Part shown: piece by piece, positions 7,537 through 16,592 of the stretch
How the letters are laid out: each line of letters starts with the position of its first letter
Numbering within the stretch: the stretch's first letter is position 1
From: Natrinema soli
GTDB lineage: Archaea; Halobacteriota; Halobacteria; Halobacteriales; Natrialbaceae
Length of the DNA: 36,227 nt
Direction: 5' to 3'
NCBI RefSeq assembly: GCF_028618695.1
Contig: NZ_JAQIVI010000618.1
Location: 1 to 36,227 of the forward strand
Notes under the pieces: generated by a model
Seen by the model: the letters and a program-made list of their open reading frames with translations, nothing else
Database searches by the model: none
What the model was told of the DNA's origin: nothing
Made by a program: the position numbers and the translations under genes

Positions 7537-8337
7537 TCAGAGATCGATCCCGCCATTCATGTCGATCACTTCACCGGTAATGTATCCAGATTTCGCGCTG
7601 GCAAGGTAGCGGACGAGGCCGGCGACCTCGCTAACCTCCGCGAATCGTTCGAGTGGAATCTCCGCACGCAGTTCGTCTTGAATCTTATCCGGGATAGCGT
7701 CGACCATCTCGGTGCAGGTGAATCCGGGAGCGATGCAGTTGGCCGTCGTTCCTGAGTCCGCCAACTCGAGTGCAAGTGAGCGGGTGAAGCCGAAGAGCCC
7801 GCTTTTGGCCGCCGCGTAATTCGTTTGCCCGACGTTGCCTTGTTTGCCGATCACGCTCGAGATGGTGATCACCCGCCCGTGATCGACGGTTTCGAGATCG
7901 TCATAGAACGCCTGCGTGCAATTAAACGTCCCGTGTAGTGAGACATCGATCACGCGGTGCCAGTCCTCGGGTGTCATGTTCTGGAACGTGCCATCACAGG
8001 TGATCCCTGCGTTATTGACGAGCACGTCGATTGGTCCGAACGAGTCGTGGACCGCTTCGCGCATCGCCTCGATCTCAGTACGATTGGTGACGTCCGCTTG
8101 GACCGGATGAGCTGTTCCTTCGGTGTCTGCTTCGGTAATTTCATCGGCAACCTCGTGGGCTGCCGTCTCCGATGACCGATAGTTAACAGCGACGGTCGCG
8201 CCGTATCGCCCCAGTTCGCGGGCGATACCGCGTCCGATCCCGCGCGAGCCACCCGTGACCAGACAGGTCCGTCCGGTGAGCGGCTGGCGAGACGGCTGTT
8301 CCAGATCTTCCCGTGGCTCGGTGAGTTCTGGTGTCAT
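7537..8337 (-). CDS. phaB: Short-chain dehydrogenase, acetoacetyl-CoA or 3-oxoacyl-ACP reductase type (PhaB/FabG)
   Basis: This is a 266-residue classical SDR. The nucleotide-binding motif TGGSRGIGRG is near residue 28, then VNNAGITCDG. The catalytic Ser is in ITISSVIGKQG and the Tyr-Lys pair in QTNYAAAKSG. The C-terminus GYITGEVIDMNGGIDL is typical of FabG/PhaB. It reduces 3-oxoacyl thioesters with NAD(P)H. In haloarchaea the closest role is acetoacetyl-CoA reduction for polyhydroxyalkanoate synthesis, but no phaC, phaE or phaA is in the window, so the substrate is uncertain. It has an extra N-terminal 20 residues (MTPELTEPREDLEQPSRQPL) over a minimal SDR. It overlaps the stop of the upstream gene by four bases and is the last gene of a three-gene operon. 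Confidence 0.8.
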   Translation of the reverse strand: MTPELTEPREDLEQPSRQPLTGRTCLVTGGSRGIGRGIARELGRYGATVAVNYRSSETAAHEVADEITEADTEGTAHPVQADVTNRTEIEAMREAVHDSFGPIDVLVNNAGITCDGTFQNMTPEDWHRVIDVSLHGTFNCTQAFYDDLETVDHGRVITISSVIGKQGNVGQTNYAAAKSGLFGFTRSLALELADSGTTANCIAPGFTCTEMVDAIPDKIQDELRAEIPLERFAEVSEVAGLVRYLASAKSGYITGEVIDMNGGIDL

Positions 8338-8933
8338 TGCTGTCCCTCCAGCTGTGTTGCTTGGTCATGCCGGGAGGTGCGTGTGCGCACATCACTCTTC
8401 TTCGTTTCAACGGCGGACAGCCACTCATCGACAGTGTACGTCCGCTCGTCGTCTGTGTCGGGATGTTCCGTATACGGAACGACCCCACGAAGTTCCGCTG
8501 TCTCCATCTCTGGTTCACTGTCCTCCTCGTAGAGTGCCAGTGCGATGACTGGGACCCGGATTCGTTTGTATGGGTCGTCACACCCGATTCCGAGCGGTGA
8601 TACCGAGATCTCTTCTCGACGGAACGCCGGCTTGAGTGTATAGCCGTGTTGCTCGGCCCAGCGTTCGAACTTAGCGACAAGCTCGTGTCGCGTCGGGCCC
8701 CTCGTGGCGTCCGTCTCGTCGGTCACGTGATGGTCTAGTGGCCAGTGGTTCACCTCGTAGTCGGCGATAATCCCGCTATCACAGAGGGCCTGAAGCCGGT
8801 TGATAACGCCAGTGATCGTGTCGGCGATAACCGCTGGCACATCGGGACGCATATAACAGTCGATGCGGACGGTCTCTAGCTGCTCAAGATCGGCAGCCAC
8901 GGAAGACCTCTCCTTATCTCGTAGCATATCCAT
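8334..8933 (-). CDS. Uncharacterised haloarchaeal protein, paired with HTH genes
   Basis: This is a 199-residue protein starting at ATG 8933 (MDMLRDKERSSVAADLEQLE). The longer open frame is rejected because it covers the preceding HTH gene. Residues 20-60 (ETVRIDCYMRPDVPAVIADT and ITGVINRLQALCDSGIIADY) and 85-125 (ELVAKFERWAEQHGYTLKPA) belong to a family common in haloarchaea whose members contain a CYxR start and a conserved LRGVVPYTE block (here near 160). The role is unknown. The start overlaps the upstream HTH gene by 20 bases and the stop overlaps the reductase gene by four, so the three are one transcript. Confidence 0.7.
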   Translation of the reverse strand: MDMLRDKERSSVAADLEQLETVRIDCYMRPDVPAVIADTITGVINRLQALCDSGIIADYEVNHWPLDHHVTDETDATRGPTRHELVAKFERWAEQHGYTLKPAFRREEISVSPLGIGCDDPYKRIRVPVIALALYEEDSEPEMETAELRGVVPYTEHPDTDDERTYTVDEWLSAVETKKSDVRTRTSRHDQATQLEGQQ

Positions 8934-9150
8934 CCTCCGTGCGCTCGATGAGATCCTTCGCACTGAGCGACGCGAGAATGGGCAGCAGTGTGAGTTTCGA
9001 CAGTCCCAGCATCTGCTGGAGATCCGTTGTTGTCGCCGTGTCGACGACGGCGAGAGCGAGATAGACAAGTTTGCCTTGTGGAGAGACAAGAGCGTTTGGT
9101 AGTGATACACTATCCTCCTGCAGTGGTGACTGATGTTCACTCGTGGACAT
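8914..9150 (-). CDS. Small winged-HTH transcription regulator
   Basis: This is a 78-residue protein starting at ATG 9150 (MSTSEHQSPLQEDSVSLPNA). A TATA-like TTTTATCC lies about 28 nt upstream, which fits a leaderless start. Residues 25-75 form a MarR/TrmB-like winged HTH (LVYLALAVVDTATTTDLQQM, then LGLSKLTLLPILASLSAKDL). It is the first gene of the operon with the conserved protein at 8334 and the reductase at 7537 and may autoregulate it. There is no effector-binding domain. Confidence 0.7.
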   Translation of the reverse strand: MSTSEHQSPLQEDSVSLPNALVSPQGKLVYLALAVVDTATTTDLQQMLGLSKLTLLPILASLSAKDLIERTEDGYATR

Positions 9151-9424
9151 CAACGGTCACTTCCACATTAGGCAGGATAAAACCCATCGTGTGAATGAAT
9201 ACCAAGGAATATTCGAAATCAGGAGAGGGAGACGGAATATGCCAGTAATACTACCGAGGAGTAAAATCCATCGGCTCTCCCTCTGGGTGCAGTCGAAGAA
9301 GGTGTCCACGAGTGGCTGTCAGTCAACAGCCAGACACCTGCGGCGGGCCAGTCACCGCTCTACTGGCTCAGCCGCATGCAAATACATGTTTTTCAGGCAA
9401 TAAATATTTTCCGGCAACATAATG

Positions 9425-9432
9425 AGGGCATT
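9425..9432. repeat. 8-bp target site duplication, left
   Basis: AGGGCATT sits directly outside the left terminal repeat of the IS6-family element and is repeated exactly at 10174-10181. IS6 elements make 8-bp duplications on insertion. Confidence 0.9.
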
Positions 9433-10173
9433 GGCATTGTCTAGTTAAGCACCACCGCTGGCGTCTGTCCGTTGAGTGACTGGTGCGGTCGTTGTGTGTT
9501 ATAATAGTGTACAAATTATTCAAGCCATTCGCGGACGCTTGCCCGACTGTCCACCCATGAATTATGGAAGCGGTCAACTCGCATCTTGAAGGTGTGAAAC
9601 CACTTTTCGATGAGGTTTCGATCAATATAGTCGAGCTGACCGCTCAATCCAAACGAGAGAGGGCAGTCAGATACCCATAGCCATCAACGAGAAACACGGT
9701 ATCGGAGAGATTGTGTTTCTCGGTCAATCGATGCAGGAACGCAGCGGCTGGATCGATGCCTCGTCGTCCAAACACTGCGACATCGAGAACGAGCCTAGAG
9801 TCTACGTCTATTGCAGCGTACACCCAAGACCAGTCGCCGTTAATCTTGACAGCGGTTTCATCAACGGCGACCCGCGACGGCTGCACCGTCGGCGGGTCTG
9901 ACACGCTGTCAGCCAGCCGATGTACTCAGTGCCAGATTGCTTGATGAGAGCGTTTGACCCCGATCAAGTGAAGAATTGCTTGTGTCTCTCGAAGCGAACA
10001 ACCGGTTGCGTGGAGGCGGACGGCGAACACCCTGACGCAATCGCCGTTCGCTTACGCTTCCAAGCTTCATCAAATTCCGTCGCGTAGCGCTCGCTGAGCA
10101 GGTCTGCGAGCGTCATAGCCAACCTAGCTCTACGACCTGCTCGCTTCTCAAACCGCGCTAACTAGACGGCGCC
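9433..10173 (-). mobile_element. Complete IS6-family insertion sequence, 741 bp, with dead transposase
   Basis: The left terminal repeat is GGCATTGTCTAGTTAAGC (9433-9450). The right one, read inward, is GGCGCCGTCTAGTTAGCGC (10173-10155). Exact AGGGCATT duplications flank it, so both ends are intact and it inserted by itself. The transposase reads leftward and is inactivated several times, so the element can move only if another copy supplies enzyme. Its end is closely related to the partial element at 1-66, which lies in the opposite orientation. Confidence 0.93.
9441..10116 (-). pseudogene. IS6-family DDE transposase, multiply disabled
   Basis: From ATG 10116 the reading is MTLADLLSERYATEFDEAWK, as in IS6 transposases. 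One base is missing after RTAIA, shifting the frame. RVFAVRLHATGCSLRETQAI then continues with a TGA in place of the Trp of HWVHRLAD. The catalytic core SDPPTVQPSRVAVDETAVKI (first Asp in VDET), VYAAIDVDSR and LDVAVFGRRG follows. A further frame change lies near 9650 (ALSRLD to LSGQLDYIDRN). GQLDYIDRNLIEKWFHTFKM carries the final Glu, and a TAA replaces the Gln of WLEQF. The end is TPAVVLN with TAG at 9443-9441. About two frameshifts and two nonsense codons make it inactive. Confidence 0.9.
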
Positions 10174-10181
10174 AGGGCATT
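10174..10181. repeat. 8-bp target site duplication, right
   Basis: AGGGCATT is an exact direct copy of 9425-9432 across the IS6-family element. Confidence 0.9.
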
Positions 10182-10495
10182 CGAGGAGTCGTGATCCGGT
10201 GTTGCCCAGCTGTCAGTCGGAAATCGGCTTTCTGAACCTATATATGGATTGTCGACCGAACTCGTCCGATACTGAGTATCATAAAAGATATGCGAAATTG
10301 TAATTTGGCCAACTCAAGCTGGATACTCGATCACATCAGCTCGCGCAGTGTCACCGTTCGCTCCACAAAGCCTAATTGACTCTGCTAGAATTCATAAACC
10401 AGATTTGTTCTGACAGAGAAACCACGAATTATACGACCTTGTCCAGTCACGCTCGTATCTGAACAGCGCCCCAACAAAAGTGCTGTAAGTCATTT
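10182..10495. other. Gene-free stretch
   Basis: I see no gene or structured element here. It is AT-richer than the coding parts and separates the insertion sequence from the 3' end of the Bat-type regulator. Confidence 0.4.
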
Positions 10496-11143
10496 CTAAT
10501 CTTCGATGAGTGTCGAGGAGAGAAGGTTTCTCATCCCTCGGCGCAGACGGCCGCTCATCGCTGTCGAGGAGATGCCGACTTCGTTGGCAACGTCCTCGAG
10601 CGACATCTCACGCGGTTCGCTGAAGTACCCTTTTTCGTACGCGATCTCGAGGGCTTTCTGTTGTTCTTCTGTCAATCCGAACGAGCTATCGGAACCTCCC
10701 TTCCGTTTTTCATACAACTCCAGCAAGTTGAAACTGATGTCGTTTTCCCTCGCATACTCCCATACGGAGTTAAGTGCGTCCCGGCTCGATAGCTGTGCCT
10801 GAATCAGCCATCCTTTATCTTTCGTCTCTGATTGTAAGAGGAATCCGTTAACCTGGGTGACAGCTGGGCTGATGAGTTTAGCTGTATCTGTATGTTGTAT
10901 CTGATATATATTGGTGTTATTATTGCTATCTATCCGTTCGTACTCGGTCACGGTATGATCTCTATTGAGTGTCTCTTCTAACTCTTCGAGATCGTCGTAC
11001 TCGATCACGAACGGGAAAGTACAGGAGGTCGGATCGGTCGTAGCTTGGTGGATCACCCGAATATTGACGCTATCAAGATTGCACAGTGTCGGAACGAGCG
11101 CTAGGTCTTCGTGTTCGATATATGCTTTCGCCGTTATTGACAT
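10496..11143 (-). CDS. Bat-type HTH-10 transcription regulator
   Basis: This is a 215-residue protein. The N-terminal 150 residues form a sensor-like alpha/beta region (MSITAKAYIEHEDLALVPTL at the start, FVIEYDDLEELEETL in the middle). The C-terminal 60 carry the bacterio-opsin-activator type HTH: LTEEQQKALEIAYEKGYFSE, then PREMSLEDVANEVGISSTAM and SGRLRRGMRNLL. Such regulators are abundant in haloarchaea and act as free DNA-binding activators or repressors. It is divergent from the RdfA gene at 11481 with a 337-base shared upstream region, so it could control that pair. The ligand and target are unknown. The frame is intact. Confidence 0.85.
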   Translation of the reverse strand: MSITAKAYIEHEDLALVPTLCNLDSVNIRVIHQATTDPTSCTFPFVIEYDDLEELEETLNRDHTVTEYERIDSNNNTNIYQIQHTDTAKLISPAVTQVNGFLLQSETKDKGWLIQAQLSSRDALNSVWEYARENDISFNLLELYEKRKGGSDSSFGLTEEQQKALEIAYEKGYFSEPREMSLEDVANEVGISSTAMSGRLRRGMRNLLSSTLIED

Positions 11144-11480
11144 TTTATTTTGTTATGACTTTAATCCACCTATCGCCCGAGTAGCTGGTTGAATATTGTC
11201 GTAAGTAAGCTATTTTCCATTGTTGTTCGAGTATCATTCTCTCATCAGGGAAGATTATGATTTCAGTCTAGCTACTTCCTGTATTGGCAACGACTCTCGA
11301 GGGACATAAATTACTATGATACAACGGACCCGCTTTCGGAAGCACGGCGAGAAGACCAACAATTATCGTTATGGTTATTTATGTACGGGATCTAAAATAG
11401 GTATGCGACGACTAGCCTCCTGTAACATAAGTAGAGCAACGATGGACCCAGTGTCCCAGTACCCGTTCTACAGGTAGCCA
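11144..11480. other. Divergent promoter region between the Bat-type regulator and rdfA
   Basis: It contains AT-rich TATA-like stretches for both directions, such as TTATTTATG near 11374 for the plus strand. rdfA would then have an untranslated leader of roughly 80 bases, since its ATG is at 11481. I see no gene inside. Confidence 0.4.
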
Positions 11481-12089
11481 ATGTCCGCTGATGACAGTCA
11501 AGCGTGCAAGGTCGATCGAGTATGCGAGAGGTGGGGACTCGACGATATCGATGCGAAGCTACGGGACCGGCGACAGAATTCCGATGCGAGCCTTCGAGAT
11601 CTCGAGGCATACTTCAACCAGCGAGTGCTCGAGGCCGCGATGCGGGATGCAAGGGCCGAAATAATCGAGGGTGAGGTCGAAAATACGTATTACCTTCTTA
11701 CTGCCGACGACGTGAGTTCGGGTTCGAAAATCGAAGTAAACGACCGACTCAGGCGATCAGGGGTAGATCCAGAGGCAGTCACGTCGGACTTTGTTAGCTA
11801 CCAGACTATTCGAACGCATCTCCAAGAATGTCTCGGGGTGGATACGTCTTACGAGCCGAACGTAACCACCTCCGACGCGAAAAATACGGTGTTCAAACTA
11901 TTATCTCGGACTGAGGTCATCACCGAACGAACGATTAACCGACTTCGCTCTGCCGGTCATGTGGCGATCAGCGACGTGGACGTGACGTTGAGTCTCCGAA
12001 TCGCCTGCACGAAGTGTGGAGAAGAGTATACGTTCTCCCGGCTTCTAGAGCGGGGTCGTTGTAACTGCGCCAGTGATGTAGAGAAATGA
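11481..12089 (+). CDS. rdfA: Rod-determining factor RdfA family protein
   Basis: This is a 202-residue protein. The start MSADDSQACKVDRVCERWGL and the following DIDAKLRDRRQNSDASLRDL are the N-terminal signature I associate with RdfA, a factor required for rod-shaped cells in Haloferax. The middle (residues 60-125) is helical and the C-terminus carries a zinc knuckle, CTKCG at 176-180 and CNC at 194-196. The SMC-related ATPase starts 80 bases after its stop in the same direction, and this pairing recurs across haloarchaeal genomes and plasmids. Several RdfA paralogs per genome are usual, so this copy may not itself control shape. Function is by family. Confidence 0.8.
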   Translation: MSADDSQACKVDRVCERWGLDDIDAKLRDRRQNSDASLRDLEAYFNQRVLEAAMRDARAEIIEGEVENTYYLLTADDVSSGSKIEVNDRLRRSGVDPEAVTSDFVSYQTIRTHLQECLGVDTSYEPNVTTSDAKNTVFKLLSRTEVITERTINRLRSAGHVAISDVDVTLSLRIACTKCGEEYTFSRLLERGRCNCASDVEK

Positions 12090-12169
12090 ATGTTAACATA
12101 AGTTTGAATAGTATGGGAGTTTATTATTTCTCTATTGAAGGGTCGGATACCATCAAACACTGAACTATC

Positions 12170-14128
12170 ATGTCATATAATAATACAACATCGACAGATT
12201 ATACTGCCGAAGAACTTGGTGATCTTCGTGTACACGTTCGTAACATCGGGGGAATATCGAACGGAGAAGTGACGCTCTCTCCGGGAGTCACTCTACTCTC
12301 GGGAGAAAATGCGTCAAACAAGTCCTCCTTTTTGCGTGCACTTTCTGCCGTCCTCGGGGGAACCGATCCAAAGTTGAAGAGCGACGCTGACGAGGGGCAC
12401 GTCGAACTCGAAACGGACGACGGTGACTACTACGTGGACCTAACCGCGAAAAACGGCAGCTCGGTTGTCTCCGATGCCGATCGCGTTTCTGATCGAAACC
12501 AACTCTGTGAACTGTTTGTCGCGCTCGGAGAAACGAATCCGATTCGACGGGCTATTGTCAACGCCAACGATATTTACGACTTACTGATGAGACCGATCGA
12601 TACCGAGGAGATCGAATCGGAGATCGATCGCCTGAAGACCAGAAAAGACGATATCGATGGCCGGCTCGAAAAGATAGATCGGATGGTAGACCGCCTTCCG
12701 ACGCTCCAGACGAAGGGCGATAGCTTGCAGAAGGAAATACGTGGTGTCGAGGAATCCCTCGAGGCAAAACGCGAGGTTATCGAGGAAAGGGAAGCAAGCA
12801 GAGGGACAGACGAGGGCGAACGGATACTCGAGGAGTTACAACAGAAACGCACGGAGCGGGAGACGATCCGAGACCGAATCCGAACACAGAAAGAGGCGTT
12901 GGCATCGCTTCGTAACGATTTCGATGAAACTTCAGAGAGATTGACTGAGGTTCACGGTGCCGACGAGAGACAGGACTTCGACGAGATCGAAACCGAGATC
13001 GAGCAACTCCACCATCAAAAACAGCAGTTGACGACGACGATCAACGCGCTCAGTCCGATCGTAGAGATGAACGGACAACTGCTGGACGACGAGACCGATA
13101 TCCCCGATCAGATGAAGTCCGATGACATCATCAGTGAACTCGATCCGACATCACGGACGATCACGTGCTGGACGTGCGGGAACACCGTCGAACGGTCGGA
13201 GATAGCGGAGCAGGTCCGGGTCGTCAAGGAAATCCTCGAGGAAAAACGAGACCAACAGAGCATGATCGCTGATCGGATCGAGTCTCTTGAAAGCCGGAAG
13301 CGACACCTCGAAGAGCAACGCAAGACGCGCGAACGGCTCACAGATAGAAAACAGTCGATCGAAGAAGAAATCGAGCGCCGAGAGCAGCAACTCGAGGGTC
13401 TCGAGGACGACCGATCGTCGCTCCAGAGTGAGATCGAGGAGCTTCAAACGAAAGTCGAAGAGATCGACGGAGAAGACGACGAACTCATCAAGCTACACGG
13501 CGATGTCAGCGATCTCGAGTACAAACGCGGCCAACTCGAGAACGAACTCACTGACATCGAGACTGAGATCGAACGGATCAAGTCCAAACGCACCGAGCGT
13601 GACGATCTCGAGGCCGAGCGCGAGTCCATATCCGAGCAGCTTCAGGAACAGCGCGATCGGATCGAATCGATAGAACGCGATCTCGTGTCCGCGTTCAATG
13701 AATCGATGCAGCAGGTGATAGATGAGTTAGAGTACGAAAACATCGAGCGCGTGTGGATCGAGCGTCTCACCGAGACGACGGAACGATCGACTTCTCGGAC
13801 CGATTTTGAACTACACGTCGTGCGGTCAACTGCTGACGGGGCTGCCTACGAGGATACGATCGACACGCTGAGTAAAAGCGAACGCGAAGTTATCGGGCTC
13901 GTCGTCGCGCTCGCGGGGTATATCGCACACGGTGTGAGCTCTGAACTCCCCATCGTCGTCATTGATGCCGTAGAGATGCTCGACGCTGATCGTATCTACG
14001 GCCTCCTGACGTATTTCAAACAGCACGCAGATTACGTCGTCACAGCGGTTCTCCCCGAGGAAGCCGACGAACTCGACGGCACCGTTCCTTCTATTCTCAC
14101 CACCTCGTCGCTCGATGCGGCGCCCTGA
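12170..14128 (+). CDS. Archaea-specific SMC-related coiled-coil ATPase (Sph-like)
   Basis: This is a 652-residue protein with SMC/Rad50 architecture. The N-terminal head has a P-loop-like GENASNKSS (45-53). It is atypical because it lacks the usual Gly before Lys, as in other members of this archaeal group. A coiled coil (about 145-300) follows, then a CWTC zinc-hook-like motif at 333-336, a second coiled coil (about 345-520), and a C-terminal head with signature LSKSE (567-571) and Walker B IVVIDAVEML (595-604). These ATPases are thought to bind or organise DNA. It follows the RdfA gene and probably shares its transcript. The coils are highly acidic and the frame is intact. The precise role is unknown. 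Confidence 0.85.
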   Translation: MSYNNTTSTDYTAEELGDLRVHVRNIGGISNGEVTLSPGVTLLSGENASNKSSFLRALSAVLGGTDPKLKSDADEGHVELETDDGDYYVDLTAKNGSSVVSDADRVSDRNQLCELFVALGETNPIRRAIVNANDIYDLLMRPIDTEEIESEIDRLKTRKDDIDGRLEKIDRMVDRLPTLQTKGDSLQKEIRGVEESLEAKREVIEEREASRGTDEGERILEELQQKRTERETIRDRIRTQKEALASLRNDFDETSERLTEVHGADERQDFDEIETEIEQLHHQKQQLTTTINALSPIVEMNGQLLDDETDIPDQMKSDDIISELDPTSRTITCWTCGNTVERSEIAEQVRVVKEILEEKRDQQSMIADRIESLESRKRHLEEQRKTRERLTDRKQSIEEEIERREQQLEGLEDDRSSLQSEIEELQTKVEEIDGEDDELIKLHGDVSDLEYKRGQLENELTDIETEIERIKSKRTERDDLEAERESISEQLQEQRDRIESIERDLVSAFNESMQQVIDELEYENIERVWIERLTETTERSTSRTDFELHVVRSTADGAAYEDTIDTLSKSEREVIGLVVALAGYIAHGVSSELPIVVIDAVEMLDADRIYGLLTYFKQHADYVVTAVLPEEADELDGTVPSILTTSSLDAAP

Positions 14129-14177
14129 GTACGGGCGTCGTCTCGATCGGCTGCCGCCTCGGAACTCGTATCGTCCC

Positions 14178-16592
14178 CTATCTGTCCGTACTGTTCGTTT
14201 CTCGAACCGTCCGGATCGCAGTGGCGTTCTCTGCGACGTCGTGGACGCGGACGATATCCGCACCTCGCTCGGCTGCCATGGTCGTCGTTGCTACCGTCGG
14301 CGGTAGTCGATCGTCGATACTGCAGTCAACGCGCTCGAACATGGACTTGCGGGAATGGCCGACCATGATCGGACAACCGAGAGCACGCAGTTCCCCCAGC
14401 CTGTCGACCAACTCAAAGCACTCTGTGGCGGACTTTCCGAAGCCAAGTCCGGGATCGACGATGATCTGCTCGCGATCGAGTCCCGCCTGTTCGGCGAGCA
14501 ACACTCGTTGACCGAGTTCACGGATGACGTCCTCGACGACATCGTCGTACGCCGTCGATCGGTCCGGATCGACCGGGGCATCTACGCTGTGCATGACGAC
14601 GACCGGCGCATCGTGGTCGGCAGCGACGAACCGCATGTCCGGATCTGCCAGTCCGGAGACGTCATTGATTACGTCTGCGCCCGCCTCCATGGCGGCGTCT
14701 GCGACAGCGGCTTTCCTCGTATCGACAGAGATTGGCACGTCTGTCCCGGAGATGCGTTCGATAACCGGGACGACACGCTCGATCTCCTCCTCAACCGTGA
14801 TCGGATCGGCTCCCGGCCGCGTACTCTCGCCGCCGACGTCGACGATGTCCGCGCCCGAGGAAACCATTTCACGGACTCGTCGTACGGCGTCCTCTACCTG
14901 AGCGTACCGGCCGCCGTCGTAGAAACTGTCCGAAGTAACGTTCAGGATACCCATGACTGCCGTGTCGGCATCCCACGGATACTGATCGGACTCTTCGCCA
15001 TCGCTGATGATCTCCCTGAACCGTTCCGAAACGTACGAAAGTCCCAAATCACTGTTCTGGATCGTGTCGGCCAGACGTTCGTACTGGGCGGCAGTTCCAG
15101 ACAGGACGACGGATATATGTCGCCCGGGAGAATCGATCTCTGAGACGACACACGTCCCACCGATGGATTGCATCGTCTGCTGTAGATACTCCGCCTGCTT
15201 CTTGCGCAACTGAATTTTGAACGCATAGGTGACAGTGTCTTTAGCGATGCGGTTGGCGAACCCATCCTGAACGTACGCTTCGGAGAGAACGGATCGCGCA
15301 GCGTCGAGCGTATCAGCTTGTTTTGGGATCTGGCGCTGCGTCCATCGATCGCGAGCTTCGGCGACGACGTACAACGAACCGGTGATCAGTACGCAGTCGT
15401 CGCCGTCTGCCGAGTTGAGCGCCCGTTCGACCGCCGTTTGTACCGTCTCGTCCCGCTTGATCTGGGCTGTGTCCGTCTCGAACGCTCCCGTTAGCGTGTC
15501 GAAGGACGCGGCCCGACTCACATCCGGCTGACAGAAGTGGAGCACGTCCGGTTCGGGGAGTTCTGCTGCCATTCTCGAGTGGTCTTTCTCTTTCATCGCC
15601 CCGAAGACGAGGTGTAATCCGTCGAACTCGTACCGGTCGACGAGATCAGCGAGCGTCTCGCACGCGGCCGGGTTGTGAGCACCGTCGAGGATCACCAGCG
15701 GGTTGGTCGACATTACTTCAAACCGGCCCGGCCAGTGGGCGCTTCGGAGTCCGAGCTCGATCGCAGAGGTCTCGACTTTCGCTACTTGTCGGGCGAGAGT
15801 CGCTGCAACTCCGGCGTTGGTCGCCTGGTGCTGGCCGAGCAACGGAAGGTTCGTCGCGACATCCCACTCCCGACCGAGTATTAAGACGGTTGTTTCGACC
15901 TGCGAAGTTATTTCACCCTCTCGGGCGATGATGTCGGCCTCTGCTTCGCCCACAGTGACGACCTCCGTTTCGGATCGGATCGCCTCGAGCGCTTCGCCAT
16001 CTGCACTCGTTACGAGCCGTTTCTCGTCCGGTGCGACTTGCGCTTTGTCTCGGGCGATCTCTTCGACTGTCTCGCCGAGGACGTCGGTGTGCTCTAGGCT
16101 CACGTTCGTGACGGCACTGGCCACTGGATCTACGACGCTCGTTGCGTCGTGCCGACCACCGATACCGACTTCGAGGACTGCCACGTCGACGTCTTCGCTG
16201 CCAAAATGCTGCAATGCGAGTACGGTCAGCACCTCGAAGTACGTCGGGCAGTCACCGTCGCCGCGCAGTCGAGAGAGACACGGTTTGATCTCCTCGGCGA
16301 ACGATCGGACGCGTTCCTTCGAGACTTTCCGTCCGTTGATCCGGATCCGCTCGCGGAAGTCGTTCAGGTCTGGCGAAGTGTACAGACCGACGTTAAGGCC
16401 CGCTTCCCGCAGTACCCGTTCGAGCATCACCGCTGTGCTCCCTTTCCCGTTCGACCCCGCTATCTGGACGCAGTCGACTTTCTCGTGTGGATTTCCGAGA
16501 GCGGATAGCATCCTAGCGGTCGTCTCCGTTCCGAGCTTCGGGCGGGAACGGTCCAGACTCTCCAGATAGTTGGCTGCCTCGTGGTACTCCAT
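14178..16592 (-). CDS. folCP: Bifunctional folylpolyglutamate synthase / dihydropteroate synthase
   Basis: This is an 804-residue fusion. ATG 16592 (MEYHEAANYLESL) is preferred to the GTG at 16607. A TATA-like CATTAATACC lies about 25 nt upstream. Residues 1-420 are FolC: P-loop GSNGKGS at 46-52, EVGIGGRHDATS at 141-152, and DGAHNPAA at 303-310. Residues 425-535 form a linker domain seen in haloarchaeal fusions. Residues 545-804 are FolP: MGILNVTSDSFYDGG, VDVGGESTRPGA, SVDTRKAAVADAA, VDPGLGFGKS and GHSRKS. The enzyme makes dihydropteroate from pterin pyrophosphate and pABA, and adds Glu to the folate. Its neighbours PurU and the C1 genes fit a folate-dependent pathway. It converges with the SMC-like gene. 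Confidence 0.95.
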   Translation of the reverse strand: MEYHEAANYLESLDRSRPKLGTETTARMLSALGNPHEKVDCVQIAGSNGKGSTAVMLERVLREAGLNVGLYTSPDLNDFRERIRINGRKVSKERVRSFAEEIKPCLSRLRGDGDCPTYFEVLTVLALQHFGSEDVDVAVLEVGIGGRHDATSVVDPVASAVTNVSLEHTDVLGETVEEIARDKAQVAPDEKRLVTSADGEALEAIRSETEVVTVGEAEADIIAREGEITSQVETTVLILGREWDVATNLPLLGQHQATNAGVAATLARQVAKVETSAIELGLRSAHWPGRFEVMSTNPLVILDGAHNPAACETLADLVDRYEFDGLHLVFGAMKEKDHSRMAAELPEPDVLHFCQPDVSRAASFDTLTGAFETDTAQIKRDETVQTAVERALNSADGDDCVLITGSLYVVAEARDRWTQRQIPKQADTLDAARSVLSEAYVQDGFANRIAKDTVTYAFKIQLRKKQAEYLQQTMQSIGGTCVVSEIDSPGRHISVVLSGTAAQYERLADTIQNSDLGLSYVSERFREIISDGEESDQYPWDADTAVMGILNVTSDSFYDGGRYAQVEDAVRRVREMVSSGADIVDVGGESTRPGADPITVEEEIERVVPVIERISGTDVPISVDTRKAAVADAAMEAGADVINDVSGLADPDMRFVAADHDAPVVVMHSVDAPVDPDRSTAYDDVVEDVIRELGQRVLLAEQAGLDREQIIVDPGLGFGKSATECFELVDRLGELRALGCPIMVGHSRKSMFERVDCSIDDRLPPTVATTTMAAERGADIVRVHDVAENATAIRTVRETNSTDR

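Noticed and set aside
1..10181. The two IS6-family copies in opposite orientation as a composite transposon carrying 67-9432
   Set aside because: The element at 9433-10173 has its own exact 8-bp duplication on both sides, so it inserted alone. A composite unit would show matching sequence at the outer ends instead.
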